Assembly (NCBI GenBank): GCA_016808115.1
Contig: JAEQBH010006831.1
Location: forward strand, 1-64,000
DNA length: 64,000 bases
Source of the DNA: Tetrastigma voinierianum
Taxonomy: Eukaryota > Streptophyta > Magnoliopsida > Vitales > Vitaceae
Direction of reading: 5' to 3'
The notes under the pieces were generated by a model. The model was not told the DNA's origin. It saw only the letters and a program-made list of their open reading frames with translations, and made no database searches. Below are positions 46,021 through 58,881 of this stretch, piece by piece. Both the position numbers and the translations under genes were made by a program. How positions within the stretch are numbered: the stretch's first letter is position 1; each line of letters starts with the position of its first letter.

Positions 46021-46480
46021 AGCCCATAGCTAGTATAGGTATAGTGGCTCTAGAGTCGTCCTCTAGAATGGGTTTTCCCCATTTCGGTGTAATCCTAGTT
46101 TAATTGATTTAGTTTGATTTTCTTAAGTAAAACAAGAAAAAAACAAATAAAAGAAGGAATCAAGTTGCTGGATTTTGAGAAGAGTGTAAGTTGATTGATT
46201 GAAGTTGTAAATAATGATTAAAGATCTCAAAGTTTTGGTTTCACTAAACTCTACCTCACCATAGTGATCCCCAAAATCACTCTTATACTTGATCTCCCAA
46301 ACTCCGCTAGGTGCCTCTTCTAGAAGATATAGATGAAGTCTGCTATTTTAGGTGTAGGATAAAGAAATAATATTGACTCTAGAGGTTTTATTTGTGATGG
46401 AGTTCTACCTCGACTTCAGGCTAACCTTGTTCTACTTAACGAAAAGCAATCTCTCGACATGATGTAGATTAAGAAGATGT
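45950..46480 (-). repeat. family X repeat, inverted copy
   Basis: AATTTATAATACCCAGTTCC and GGTATAGTGGCTCTAGAG are reverse complements of the ending signature of family X. CTCACCATAGTGATCCCC near 46254 corresponds to the CACCATGGTGATC landmark. A second, shorter copy of the end lies at 45655-45715. The far boundary is uncertain. Confidence 0.6.
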
Positions 46481-49264
46481 ACTTTAGTACCTAACATTAA
46501 CAAACCTTAGTACCAGTACCAGAAATCTAAGTAGAAGAGAAAAGAGACTAATATATGGATAGTTGGGGAATTAGGACTTCTACCATCCCTACGGGATGTC
46601 CCCGACTTAGGCCTTTAAAACATTAGAAAGGTTTTACATTTGGTATGAAGTGTTGTTGTCTGTCGGTCACCATAATTGAAGTTAAGATTGGATTCACCCT
46701 CACCCGAGGAAAAATGACTACTAATAAATGGTGAGTCTTAACTACATAAATGAAAAGGAAAGACAAATAAAGAAAAATCGTGTTGAAGGCTGTGAAGAAG
46801 ACAAACTTTCTGGGATGAAATCTCTCTGCTTTAACTATTTCAAAACTAAATCTCTATAAAATCTATGAAGTTCTGTTTTCACTGATCATTCTAGCCCTAT
46901 TTATAAAGAAGAGATTTTGTCTTAAGGCTAAATAAAGTAAATTTGATCTAATGATTACACAACTGTTGGAAATATGTGATATTGGACTCTTCAAAGCTTT
47001 CATTAACATTGCCAATTTTGTACCACCTGAAAGTGCGAGGGTGGCACCTCCTTAAGTGGAGTGTGTGATCAGTGATAAGTGTTGATAATAGGCTTTAAAT
47101 ACGAAATTTCTTCATGTTGAAGGAATTGATTAGTAAAAAAACCCAGTTATGAGGTGCAATTTGCTCATAAATAATGTTTCAGAACATGTCTTCTGTGTGA
47201 TCATGCTATCGAGGTCTAACTCATCTAAGTACTTTAAGGGCTTTAAAACTTGTGAAGTCCTGAGTTTTCTCACATTGTTGTCCCATTAATCAAGAGCCGA
47301 AGAACCTAGGCCATGTGTACAATACACTTGATAAATCATTAAACGGTTTGGGACTAACCATACACACCAATTGCTTATATCACAGGATTTCAAACATAAG
47401 GGTTTAAAATGGTGAGTTGGTGAAAATGCGCGCGATGCGATTTATCACACCCTCGCAACCAGCTTATTGCTGATCCATTCAGTGGTTATAAACACAAAAA
47501 TAAGGATAAGCGATCAAAGCGATTTTGAAGAATTTAAAAAACCACGTATTAAATAAACATGCGTGACCAAATAAATGATAGGTTGAGTTTGAATGGTTAT
47601 TAGTATTATCCAAGAGAGGTGAAAAGATCTAACAAATATATAATTTTTTTGGGATCTAAGTTATTCATGATTTCAAAAAGAAGAGCAATGTTTCATATGG
47701 TATCGTGATCTGAGCGTGCTTTGAGGTCTTCCAATCAATGTGCCACCACTCCCGAGGGCTGCAGGTGCAAGTGTGGTTGTAAGATCTCTAATATAGACTA
47801 AGTTTCCAAAGCTCCCCAAGCCGGGGTGAAACACTTCCTTCGATACACAAAGAGATTCCTGGTGTGTTGAACCTTTGCTATTTCATCTTTCCTCTATTTT
47901 TCATGTAGGTGTCTGAGCTTGACAAAGGTCTAAGTAGGCCCATGTAGCAGTGGGTGTTAATTGGCTCCCTTTGTTGGGTTAAGGCATCAGCATTCAGTTC
48001 CACATCATACTTCATTCCAATATTTGCTAAACGGTAAAAAAGATTACCACGTTACACGTGAATATAGTTATGTTTTGATACATCTTGGCAGTGAAGTCAA
48101 TAGCTCCAACTAGTTGACTTAGGGCACCTAGGCATTAAATTTCCACTAAAGTAACATGTCTTCAAGTTCAGTTAATTCTAATCTGCATTTTCTCATTTTT
48201 ATATTTTCTCATTTTTCTTTCTTTTCTTGTTGCATAGAGTGAGTAGAATAAGCTTCCTCTTTTGAAGGTGTCAAGTACTAATGAGTCTATATAGCATCTC
48301 AGTAAGTGGTATTCGAGAATAGTGGGACCTAAAGTGTATATAAAGTCTAATTATTGTGTGTGATTTTCAAGTTCAAAAATAATGAAAAACAAAAGGAAGT
48401 TTGTCAGATCATGTCCCTCCCCAATAGTTGATTCATAAAACCAAGATTTTATAAACATAAGGTGTCGACAACTGATTGTGAATCATTGTCAATACTATTC
48501 AAAATATTTTATGTGTAACTCATAGCATGACACATGATCTGTACAAAAATAAACTAAAAAATGAAATTAATTTTTGTCAATTTGAACTTTATCTCAAGTT
48601 TCACGAACAAAGAGCATAGTGTGCATGCAATTTGAACTCTAGTATAAAAATATAACAGTAAGTTACCTCACATTACAGAAGAGCAGGAGCTCTAGTTGTA
48701 ACTTACGACACAACACATCTCATTGAAGCATGTTGGCGCATGTGATTCTCAAAGTAACCTAGATGCAATGTAAGCGTTTATATGTTTTTATACCTCACCT
48801 TGTAGGCCTTTGATTTAGTATGTGTGCTACTTTGACACCATACTGATTCCAGAAGCTTAGTTAAATCATTTGGTGCTTTCAAAGTTGGAGAAATCTTGAA
48901 AAACCCAAAAGATGACAGTTCTTCCAAAAAAGTTTAAGTTAAATAAATAAAACAATTAACTAAGAAAGCAAGTAAAGTCTAAACTATTTGGTTGGGCTAG
49001 TTAGTCTCAAGTGAAGACTAAGCTTCACTGGGATGAGCCTCATGGTAGAGAATCAAGGGGTCGAGATGAAGCTTTCATTTGTTCTCTGATGAGTGTGTAA
49101 GCGCCCCAGTAATTATGACATGTTATCCTCCACAGCCCGAACTGACAAAACCTTAAAGGGTTCTCCTTATCCAATTTGTACACTTCTATGGCAATGGTTC
49201 TTTGTAACTATCATATGTTAATTTTCATGATTTGTTCATTAATTTGGATTTAGTTCTTCGTATG
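46481..49264. other. unassigned intergenic region
   Basis: About 2.8 kb without a reading frame of coding character or a repeat I could match within the window. Confidence 0.5.
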
Positions 49265-49284
49265 GTCACTTACCATATTACCTG

Positions 49285-49530
49285 ATGTGGCAGGCAAGAG
49301 ATTCAAGAAGTGCGAAGGGTGTAGCATGTGTAGCACCGCTTGTGTTTGACTTACACTCTGTCCCTCCCAGCTTTGGGCCTGTTCTCGCTTTATTGCATAA
49401 TTTCTCATATCATCATTACTACCCACCGAGCGAATTCCATGGCTGTAGGTTTGTCAAAAATCCTCACCTAACTCAAGGAACTAGTCATGCTTTTCATTTC
49501 GCAAGTCATCCCCCAATAGAAGCAATCTAG
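49285..49530 (+). CDS. unrecognised small open frame
   Basis: An 81-codon frame starting MWQARDSRSAKGVACVAP, rich in His, Ser and Pro (HNFSYHHYYPPSEFHGCRF). I do not recognise a family, and no splice or promoter evidence was found. It is listed only because this part of the window is less repeat-like than its surroundings; a chance frame is the more likely explanation. Confidence 0.15.
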   Translation: MWQARDSRSAKGVACVAPLVFDLHSVPPSFGPVLALLHNFSYHHYYPPSEFHGCRFVKNPHLTQGTSHAFHFASHPPIEAI

Positions 49531-49658
49531 GAGAAGTCTGATGTTGTGGCTATGGTTTGGATGGGGCTCAAGTAATTGCATGAATGACCCACCCGATAGG
49601 TTTGGAAAGTTCCTACTGTATGGCCATTTATACCTTCTGTTGTGATTAATTCCTTATT

Positions 49659-49925
49659 ATGAAGAGGAGGGGATGGCTGTGGTCACTTTATCGAAAATTA
49701 AAGGTGATTGGTTTCAATGGAAGGGCGCTTCCATTTGCCCGGCGTGACCCGTTTTCCTTTGGGCGGCCAAGTCATCGAATCTTCCGCCTCGAATCGTTTG
49801 GTCGTCTGGAACGATTCGTACGTGATTCGTGGGAGGATGTGTTTTTGAGCTGCGAGGGATCAATTGGGAAATTATTAGGTGTCATGCTTCTTGGGAGCGA
49901 TGACTGGGAGGATGTGCGGCAATGA
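49659..49925 (+). CDS. unrecognised small open frame in a GC-richer segment
   Basis: An 88-codon frame starting MKRRGWLWSLYRKLKVIGF, Arg-, Phe- and Gly-rich, in a ~380-bp segment noticeably richer in G and C than its neighbours. GGGTAAGTGG at about 49971-49980 would be a strong 5' splice site, but it lies after the stop codon. WEDV occurs twice (SWEDVFLS and DWEDVRQ). No known domain was recognised. It could be exon debris, a promoter-proximal CpG-rich segment of a lost gene, or transposon sequence. Confidence 0.2.
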   Translation: MKRRGWLWSLYRKLKVIGFNGRALPFARRDPFSFGRPSHRIFRLESFGRLERFVRDSWEDVFLSCEGSIGKLLGVMLLGSDDWEDVRQ

Positions 49926-50319
49926 ATCACGCAGGCCTTCGTTCGCGATCGGATGATCCTGATTAGGATTAGGGTAAGTGGTTGGGTTGTGTTCGTGTTG
50001 AGATATTTAGATTACGGCTTTGTGAGGCTTTTGATTAGCGTGGGCGGCCAGGAATGAGTCTTAGTACAAAGCCACTAGTACCCACAACTTGATGCTGATC
50101 CCATCCATATCACCTTTGATATACCATTCTTTCTTTTGCAAGATTAGTTCTACTTTCTGAATAAGATAACTCTACCTAAACTATCTTCTTTGCGATTAAT
50201 ATTACTACATAGAAATTGGAATAGATACTCTACCTAAGCTATGTGCTTCTTTGCATTAGATTACTACATAGAATTTATAATATTACTTTAAGTATTGGAT
50301 TAAGTTTAGGCCACATTAT

Positions 50320-51440
50320 GAGCAAGGTTGGAAATGTCGGTTTTAAATGAATCATATAATTTTTATTTTATGGATATATGGATATATGGGAGATGCTATC
50401 AGTGAATCTTTTATGAATATCGATATCGAAAATTAACAAAAATACTTTGAAATTCATAAAAAAATAATTTTTAAAGTATAAAAGGCATTAATAATCAAAT
50501 ATATATACACATTACAATGAGTTTTTAAAATCAAATGAAGATTAGTGTGACTCGGTACAACATTTGATGGATAGATCAGAATTTTAGTAGAACTAATACT
50601 CATGCAGAGAGACATGGTGTTCCGATAATATTGATTCTATACAGATGAACATTACCTCTTTGGAAGAATAATATACGACTTTGTATCTCACCTCCTAACT
50701 TCTTCATAGGATAGGGAAATTAGTTCATCCCATACTGGTTTCAAATATTCTTTAACATAAAGTGGTATTAATATGTATTAAATTAAACAATTTAAAAATA
50801 GAAACATCTTATATTACATAGATTTTTAATATGCATACGATATTGTAATATATGTGATTTTAAGGAGTGTGAACATGAAATGTTATTTATTAAGTAATAT
50901 ATTATTACTAAATTAACTAATTTAAAATATTAAACTAATGTGGTTATTTGAAGAGACTCTAAAGAAAATTTTGGAGTGAAATGAATTGGATATTGGTACG
51001 AAATTTACTGATCAAATTGAATGATTTTAGGGTGTTTATAGATTTTTGGTCAAAATAACAGTTGGATAATTAAATATCTTTGTAATTTAATTATAACGTT
51101 GGTTTAATTTTGATGCAAATATGGTCATTTGACTCTATTTCCGATATATCACTGATATATCTCACGATATTTTACGATATTTCGATATATCATTTTGCGA
51201 TATTTCGATGTTTTCACTAGATATTTTGATATATCTCCGATATTTTGAAGCGAAAATCGTCGCGTGTGTTCTACTTCACGAAATTTGGGTCCGTGCCAAT
51301 ATATCGTGAAATATAGCCGATATTCCGATTTTTGATTTCCTCTAGCGTTTTCGGTAGCAAAAATATGGCTTTAACTATGAGCGATATCCGATATCGCTGA
51401 TATATACGACGATACCGAGTACATCGTTGTCACCCTTGAT
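50320..51440. mobile_element. candidate non-autonomous DNA element with CGATAT arrays
   Basis: A ~1.1-kb AT-rich block. At the right end (51140-51420) GATATATC, CGATATTTCGATAT and CCGATATTTTG motifs are repeated many times; a few (GGATATATGG, ATATCGATATCG) occur near the left end (50380-50440). The ends CAAGGTTGGAAATG (about 50323) and, reversed, CAAGGGTGACAACG (about 51437) could be diverged terminal inverted repeats. Similar 'gatatttcgatat' elements are common in plant genomes. No transposase is present. Confidence 0.5.
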
Positions 51441-52423
51441 TGAAGAGTGTGATAACTGAAACAACATGCCATACTTTACTTGGCTCAAGCAAAATCTCCC
51501 TTACATGCGAATATAATTAAACATTCAGGAAATCCAATAATTAATTTTGCAAAAATGAAGCACATGGTGCTCTCAAGCTACATGTGCTTTTGCCAGGTAT
51601 CTAATTATCATGAATTAAGCCAATATGACAATTCATTGCATATGTACTGATTGGATCGTTCGAATTGATATCTCTCTCCTTATGAAGGTATCTAAAGGTA
51701 ACTATCAAGTATTACTTTGTATTTAACTCCATTGATTATAAAATGCGACCACAAGGCAATTCTGCAACTTTATATTTAATGTGAAGTGCACAACAATTGT
51801 TTATGAATTATCAAGTTGCTGAAACAAAAAGAAAAGACACTATAGGGGTATTGAAACTCCTTTCTAAATATATCTAACTAGTCATTATGAGTCCCATATC
51901 TATTTATTTACTAAGGCCGACCCACTGTAGGGGTGGTGATAAACTCAAATCAAAATCGGCTTAACAATGGAGAATATATGTTTGCCTAAAGCTCTCTCCC
52001 ACGTAATCTATTAAGTTAACTCAGAGAATTTTAAGTCATTAGTTATGTTAATGGATAAGAATTTACCCTAGAGAATTTCAAAGTATCTTTCCTCTATTGT
52101 GTACCTTGTAAAGGTGATAGTATCTTGGGTAGCCATGAAGCAATTAGGGTGAGGAGCAACACTAAGCGGTTTGGCAAAGAGAAAGGGATAAGGAAGAGGA
52201 ACATGTGGTAGCTTATTTATTTAAATGAAGCTTGATAACATTGATATCATTACTACACATGTATTAGTTTACATTAAATCATACGATAATAATGAAGATA
52301 CACACGTGTACAAAGTACAAGTAAGAGAAAGTTTTCTAATACAATCAAGGTTGATCTAAGTACAACCAATTTCTTAAGAATAGGATGACAATAAAGAAAG
52401 GTGATTAAATACATTAGGGTGTT

Positions 52424-53752
52424 TTGATATGAACTAATTTAGAGCTTATTTAAGTTATCTTCTCAAATAAGTACTTTGATAAAATTATGTGTTTAGAAAG
52501 AGCTTATAAAAGAACTTATGATCATATAAAGCTAATTTTAGCTTATTTCAATAAGCTTTATGGAAAAGCTTAGCTTAAAAGTTTGATAGAAACCCTAGGT
52601 GATAATCTTAATGACAAATTAATAAAAAAAAGTAAGGAAAATTTCTGAGAACAATGGGAAAAAATTCTGAAAGAAAATGAAAAAAAAATTCTGAAAAAAT
52701 GAATACAAAAATTAGAATACAAAATTAGAAATTTTGTGTAAAAAAAACAGTCAAATTTTGAAAATTATGTAAAAAATAGGAAATGAAAAAATAGAAAACT
52801 GAAATATGAAAAATTAATATTAAAGAGAAATATATGTAAAAATTTTAAAATATTATGTAAAAATAGGAAAAAATTTTGTATATAATTAAAAATGAAAGAA
52901 TTTCTGTAAATAATGGAAAAATGATATTGTCTTTGATTTTATTTAGAAAAATTGATGTAGATCCAGTGTTTTATTTTGTTTTAGAAACAGAATTTTGTAA
53001 TGATGATGGGAAGCTATTAGTGATGTTTGATTTTATGTTTGATGTTCTTTATTTTATTGTATTTTATTAGATAAAAGCTATAAAATGATATTTAATAGAG
53101 ATATATAATTTTTATTTATATTAGGTACATAGATGCGTCGCTTAAAAAGCTCCTTTCAAGTCGCCTTGCACCTCAAGGCCCTAAAGTTTCACATTACTCG
53201 GTCTTTTGCTTAAATAATATGAGTTTTATGTTGTCATGTTCCAATTTAGAAAGTCCCAAATATTTTAATGGAGAAAAAAAACGTAGAATATTTAATTTTA
53301 TAATCTCTTTTACTCTGTGAAACAAAAGGGAAGAGAGAAAATGGTTCATTAGCTATTTTTTATATGAATATATATTTGAATGATAAATGTTTTATGTATG
53401 TGGTAATTCTTTACATTGTGCAATTTTTTTATCATAGTTTTCGATATGAATATTAATTTTTAGTTGTTGATTTTAGTTTTTTTAATTTTTTTAAAGTGGA
53501 GTCTTATTTATTTAAATACTTCAATTTTATAAGTGTTTATGATGGTCTATTTAGTAATTTCAGTTATTATAAGTTTTTCTGCAGTAATGCATCCAAACAC
53601 TTTAAAATAATGTATAAGTGCTTTTTAAAATATCGATCCAAACACAAATAGCTTGACCAGATAAATATAAAGTTCTCATCTAATAAAGCTCTTATAAATG
53701 ATGTTTAGTGAAGTTGTTTACTTAAAACTTATAGCCTAGGTGGCCCTTCCTC
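52424..53752. mobile_element. candidate non-autonomous hAT-like element
   Basis: The left end TAGGGTGTTTTGATATGAAC and the following AGAGCTTATTTAAG face a right end that reads, inverted, AAGGGCCACCTAGGC then TATAAGTTTTAAG. Both subterminal regions are full of CTTATT/AATAAG and CCAAACAC phrases typical of plant non-autonomous elements with a GTTTGGAT-type end. The centre is A-rich noncoding sequence. Target duplications were not identified. Confidence 0.4.
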
Positions 53753-53989
53753 AATTATTCTCCATCGAGCACAATAATGAGTGGAGTAAAACTCAAAAGC
53801 AACTTAAGGAAGAATGACAAAATCTCATAGGTAAGGATCCTACAATGTAACTGTTATTATTTTCTATTTTTTAATTTTACAAAATTAATTCGAATAGATA
53901 TTCTTGATAACCTATTTTACACTTGTTAAACTTTCAAGCATTGAAGAATGAGAAACAAAATTAAAATATTTTAGTTGTTGGAAGAATCC

Positions 53990-54330
53990 TGCCTCATGTA
54001 CCATCATATCCACATCGATATGATATTGTTCCACTTTGAATCTAAACTTCCTGGTTTTATTTTGAACTTCTTCCCCAAAAGTCTCATATCAATGGATATT
54101 ATATATGTATAAACTTATAAAATTCTCATTCTAACGGTGTAGAGACACAATGATTACATACCAACAATCCTTCTCTTAAACAAAGTCTCACATTGATCCT
54201 CCTCAAACTATGAATTTTTTTCAACTGTTTAGTGACGTTGGGCACATACCTTATCAGCACCACCTAACAAGGGCAGGGGGCTCACCGTCATTTGTTAGAG
54301 AAACTTAAAGCTCTATCGCACAATTGTTGT
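53990..54330 (-). repeat. widely dispersed eudicot repeat (TRIM-like), fragment
   Basis: The phrases GATATTGTTCCACTTTGAAT, CCCCAAAAGTCTCATATCAA, AACAAAGTCTCACATTGATC and TAACAAGGGCAGGGGGCTCA occur together in this order in a short non-coding repeat I know from many eudicot genomes. The minus strand gives the usual orientation (AATGTGAGACTTTGTT). The assignment to a TRIM-like LTR class is from memory and tentative. Confidence 0.4.
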
Positions 54331-54517
54331 GAGCCTCGTGGAACCTTGCCAATTGAATGTTGTGTGCTTATAAACTCATATAAGCATTAAATTCTTGTCG
54401 ATATATAGGACTTTAGTTTACCACCTTTTAACTTTGGCCAACAAAGGTGATTCCAAGCATCATCCATCAAAGGATAATGCCTTCTACTACCATAGTAAAT
54501 CCCCCTCTATATATAAT

Positions 54518-54521
<4 letters not shown>

Positions 54522-54601
<80 letters not shown>
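54522..54601 (+). repeat. (TA)n microsatellite
   Basis: About 40 uninterrupted TA units, the longest of the set with the 55783 tract. Confidence 0.97.
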
Positions 54602-54604
<3 letters not shown>

Positions 54605-55782
54605 TTTAGAAACCAAATCTAGCGTCAATGTTCTTTTACGCTTTTTCCATGTGTTTATTCATGCATGTGCCGGATTCTGTCCCAAATCAATTAACTAATC
54701 ACAACTACACCTCCACTTTCAGTGAACTAAAAATCATTAACGCAAGGCCTTTCTCTTGCACTTTTTATCTAGTGTGATAGTTGGCAAAATTAAATTATAT
54801 TAATAAAAAGACTAAGTGTAAAGTGAGCCTATAAGGTAAATAACTTCAATTGACTCTTTGAAGGAATATCACATCAATGCCCTCTACTTGGACTATAAAA
54901 TGTTAAAAGTAGTGGAGGAATGTGGTTAATATGGAACATTCTGCAGGTACTATGTGTAATTTCATCCTATGGGATTGTTCAGGAGGAATGAAATTAGCGT
55001 AAATGACATAATATGGAAAGAAAATCAGTAGTAACTTTTATGACTTGTTCCCCACAAAGGGTGTAAAATTTTAAAAAGAAGACACTGAGAATACATATGG
55101 TAATTCAAAATGTACTTCATAAAAAGTATTTTCAGCCTACTATTTCTAGAGTGAGCATCTGCTTATTCATTGAATTGGACCAAAACAAAAAAGTTTATCT
55201 TGTTCTTGATCATACTTTTTTCTTTGGGTACTTATTCCACATCTTTTATCTTATAGGATAATGGTACCAAAATTGTCAACTATGAAAAGAAAAGAAAAGA
55301 AAATCTTCTCCAACATCCTATGTTTCAAGTCTTACATAATAAGTACGTATCCAGCCAACTTGGGATTGTGTTTATCTTCATCTTTTGTGGACAACAAATG
55401 CTAAGTTGAGCTCGACTGATCACGAAATCCTCACTTACTAGTGATTGTGTATGGATTTAATCTTTGATCTACTATCATTACTTTTTTCAGCTGAAGTCAG
55501 GCGAACATTTATAATTAAGTGATGTTGATGGTGAGTTCAAAGGGTTTCAGCAATTAGGGTGATCACAAATGAATTTATATTGTTTGGTTCTAGAACATAA
55601 TTGGGGACAAAAATCACAATACAATATCCTTTATCAGGGCATCTTTCGAATGTTCATTGCTTCTTTATTTTCAAAAAGTTGATAATGGAAAATGAGCCCT
55701 TTGAACATCTTCCTCCTATCTTCTTAATATATTAATTAAGCGTATGTATGAATCGTTTTTTTTTATAGTTTGAAATTAAAAA
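54602..55782. other. intergenic, no supported feature
   Basis: AT-rich DNA between two microsatellites. Confidence 0.5.
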
Positions 55783-55787
55783 ATATA

Positions 55788-55864
<77 letters not shown>
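55783..55864 (+). repeat. (AT)n microsatellite
   Basis: About 40 AT units with one ATG interruption near the left end. Confidence 0.97.
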
Positions 55865-55869
<5 letters not shown>

Positions 55870-57239
55870 TTAAGTTTTTATTATGTGAAATATGTGAGAC
55901 TGTTCTTGCTATATCTTTGAAATTTATTTTTAAATTCTTATATTTTAATTTCAGCACAGTTAAAAAATCTCCCTGGCAACTTTGTAAGCTACTATTTTTC
56001 ATAAAAATTTGTGATGTTTTAACATTTATTTACTTTATATATTATATTTGTGGTACTCATCTTAAAGGTTTGGAACATGAATCTCCCATGTCCTTCTGTT
56101 TTTATTTAAAATGAAACCAGACCTCAAGGCATAAATTTGAGATATTTAAACCCTAATAATTATTACACAAATCATTTTCAAGCCCAATTCGAATTGGGTT
56201 TTATTAAATATTAGTGATGGTTTGGAGACTTGTGAACAAACAAACCAAGTGTGGAAGATACTAAGGACAGACCTTTTGAAATATGAATTTAAAAAAAAAA
56301 AAAAAAAAACTCTTTATCAAAAGAATTTGACCTTAGCTGACAAAATATCCCTGTTCTCTTATAAAATAGAATTTTATAAGATAAATATATAAATAACAAA
56401 AAAATTATTTTTGTCCTAAAAGTTATTTTTTCATGAAAAATAATGTGAAATTGATTTACAAATTTTGTATTGTTGAGGTTTCTTTAATGGGTGATTTGAT
56501 TAAAAGGCATGAAAACATGAATATCTGAAATCAACCATCAATATTTTTATCATATTTTAGTAATATTCTCGATATTACATAAAAATAATCATTTCTTTAT
56601 AAGTTTTATATATATAAATACCTAAAAGGACAAATGTTATTTTTGCCTATAATAAATTATTTTTAAGAAAAGATATGTGGGAATGGTAAAATTTGTAAAT
56701 TTGGATTATTTGATATCTTTTTAACCAAATATATTCTTTGATTAAATATTTCAATAAAGAAACTGAATAAATGAGAAAACGAAAAAGGGACTTGTAAGAG
56801 TTGAGTGTGAACCAGGCCAACAGAAGATGACCATCTTTGACACCCTTTGTCTTCTTTGCAATGATGATGTTCTTTTCTTTTTAAACTTGAAATAAATTAT
56901 CCAGGTTGAAATAACTAGTTTGAAAATGGATAGTAACACGATGAATTATCCCGGATTCTTTTAATTCTGGGGTTATGATTGTGGTAAAGCAAAGAAGAAG
57001 AAAGATGTAAAACAGAAGTGAAAATCAAGGTGGGAGGAGACGAACAGAAACAGTGACACATGCCAGATGTTGCAATAATGACGAAAGGGTGGATTAGTTG
57101 AGATGGGGCGTGGGAGAACTGCACTTGGATGGTCAATACAAACTCCTATGTGGTGACTGGGTCTCTTTACTTAGCTATTGCCTTCTTCTCTCCCCTCCAA
57201 CTATCAGAATCTTATCAGTCTCTTATTTCTGCTGTGGGA
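55865..57239. other. intergenic, no supported feature
   Basis: AT-rich, with an A-run near 56291-56310. The short frames have no protein-like composition. Confidence 0.5.
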
Positions 57240-57266
57240 CTCTCTCTCTCTCTCTCTCTCTCTCTC
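57240..57266 (+). repeat. (CT)n microsatellite
   Basis: About 13 CT units. Confidence 0.97.
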
Positions 57267-58881
57267 GGCCCATGACTTCGGATGGCTATCCTTCCATAAC
57301 AAATGATAGAAAGTTGTGGGACATTGTCTGGTTAAAGGGTAACTGTCAAATCACTTGAGTTTACTCTTTCTTCTTTTCTTTTTTTCTTCTTCATTTGTAT
57401 GTTCACATCTGATGAATCAAATTCGTAGCTCTTATGTATAAAGTCAGATGACATCTCTTTTTCTTCCTTTTCAAACCCATTCTAGGGTGTTGATTCGATA
57501 ATGTTAGAATTACTCATTTGAAAAGGTAAAGATTAGTAATTTAATTTATTTAATATTGTTTTAGAAGACATTCAGTGTGTAAAAAAGATAATTGACGAGA
57601 GTCTGTCTTCAGTCGTAAAAACAACGATATAATCTGAATTAATAAATATTATAAAAAAAATCACTTAATATTAACACTTGAGTCGTTAATATCGTATTTA
57701 GTAGAGGAAAAGAATTTTAAAATAAGTATGGCATGACTGAGTTTTTAGACGAAGTTGTTTTTAATAATGCTTGTTTTATAAATAAAAGATAAATTATTAT
57801 AAGTTTTACGACTATAAGAGACTAGCTCAAAGAAACAAAATCAATGAGAAAGATTTATAACATTAATGATATTAATTTTATGCATGATTATACAAATTAT
57901 ATATATCCATATATTAAGTAATTTAATTTTTGTGGCATAATATTGATGATGATAAATAAACATTGTGGAAATATTAATTTACCATATTTAAGAAAAATCA
58001 TTACTTAAGAAAAAAGAATGGTCATACATACTAGACCTAAATAATATTATAGTGATCTGTATTCTTTAAATAGTGTGATTCTTTAATATAACTTTTATTG
58101 ATATTAAATATCCACTAAGTAGGAAGGCTTGATCATCTCTATCATCTCTTTTAATACTAGTTAAACTTGTTCTTTTATCCTTGTTAGAAAGAAGTGGTAG
58201 TTTTTGTCTTTTTAGTATAAAATGTCACTCCCGTGTTGTCCGTTCACTCAAATCTGATTCTTTACCGACCGTGGTTTCTTAGTGCATGTGAGTTTTTAAT
58301 TCCAATTCCTTTTTTTTTGTCATCAACTTGTGCGCGTGTGGTTGTCATTATGCGAATGCCGATTGATTTATTTTGTTGTTTCATTGTGGACGATTCAGGC
58401 AGTAAAAGCTAATTCGATTGGATAAAAAAGTCATATCAAATCCCTATTCTTTAGTATGTTTCATCATATCTGAAATCTTAGGTATTCTAGACATCTTAGA
58501 ATTGTCAATCGTGTATTAAATTAGTTTGTCTTACTTTTGACCACCTACAGTGTTTGTGTCATCCTCTAATGTTTTAATACTTTTGATTTATGTGTTCAAA
58601 TATAGTAATTATTGTTCTTAATCAGAGTAAATTTCTCTTTTCAAAAAAAAAAAAAAAAAAAAAAATCCTTTAATAGTAATGTCTATATTTGAAATCTAAA
58701 AGTAGAAATTAATCTTCAATCTGAAACAGATATTTATAAATGTGCTCTAGTAGTGGCAATTTCATTTCCTATCGAAATAGGGATTAAGCAAGTACCCACT
58801 AGGTAGTATTATATACGCCTTACGTCTTAAAAGTAAGAATAAATATGACCAAATAAAATAAATGAAATGAAAGTATCAAAA
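57267..58881. other. intergenic, no supported feature
   Basis: AT-rich; a 23-base A-run is at 58643-58665. Confidence 0.5.
58643..58665 (+). repeat. poly(A) tract
   Basis: Twenty-three consecutive A bases. It could be a retroposon tail, but no SINE, LINE or processed gene was recognised upstream. Confidence 0.9.

Noticed and set aside
55763..56114. Ile-Tyr repeat frames on both strands
   Set aside because: These are translations of (AT)n microsatellites; the same applies at 45436-45624, 54395-54622 and 62613-62798.
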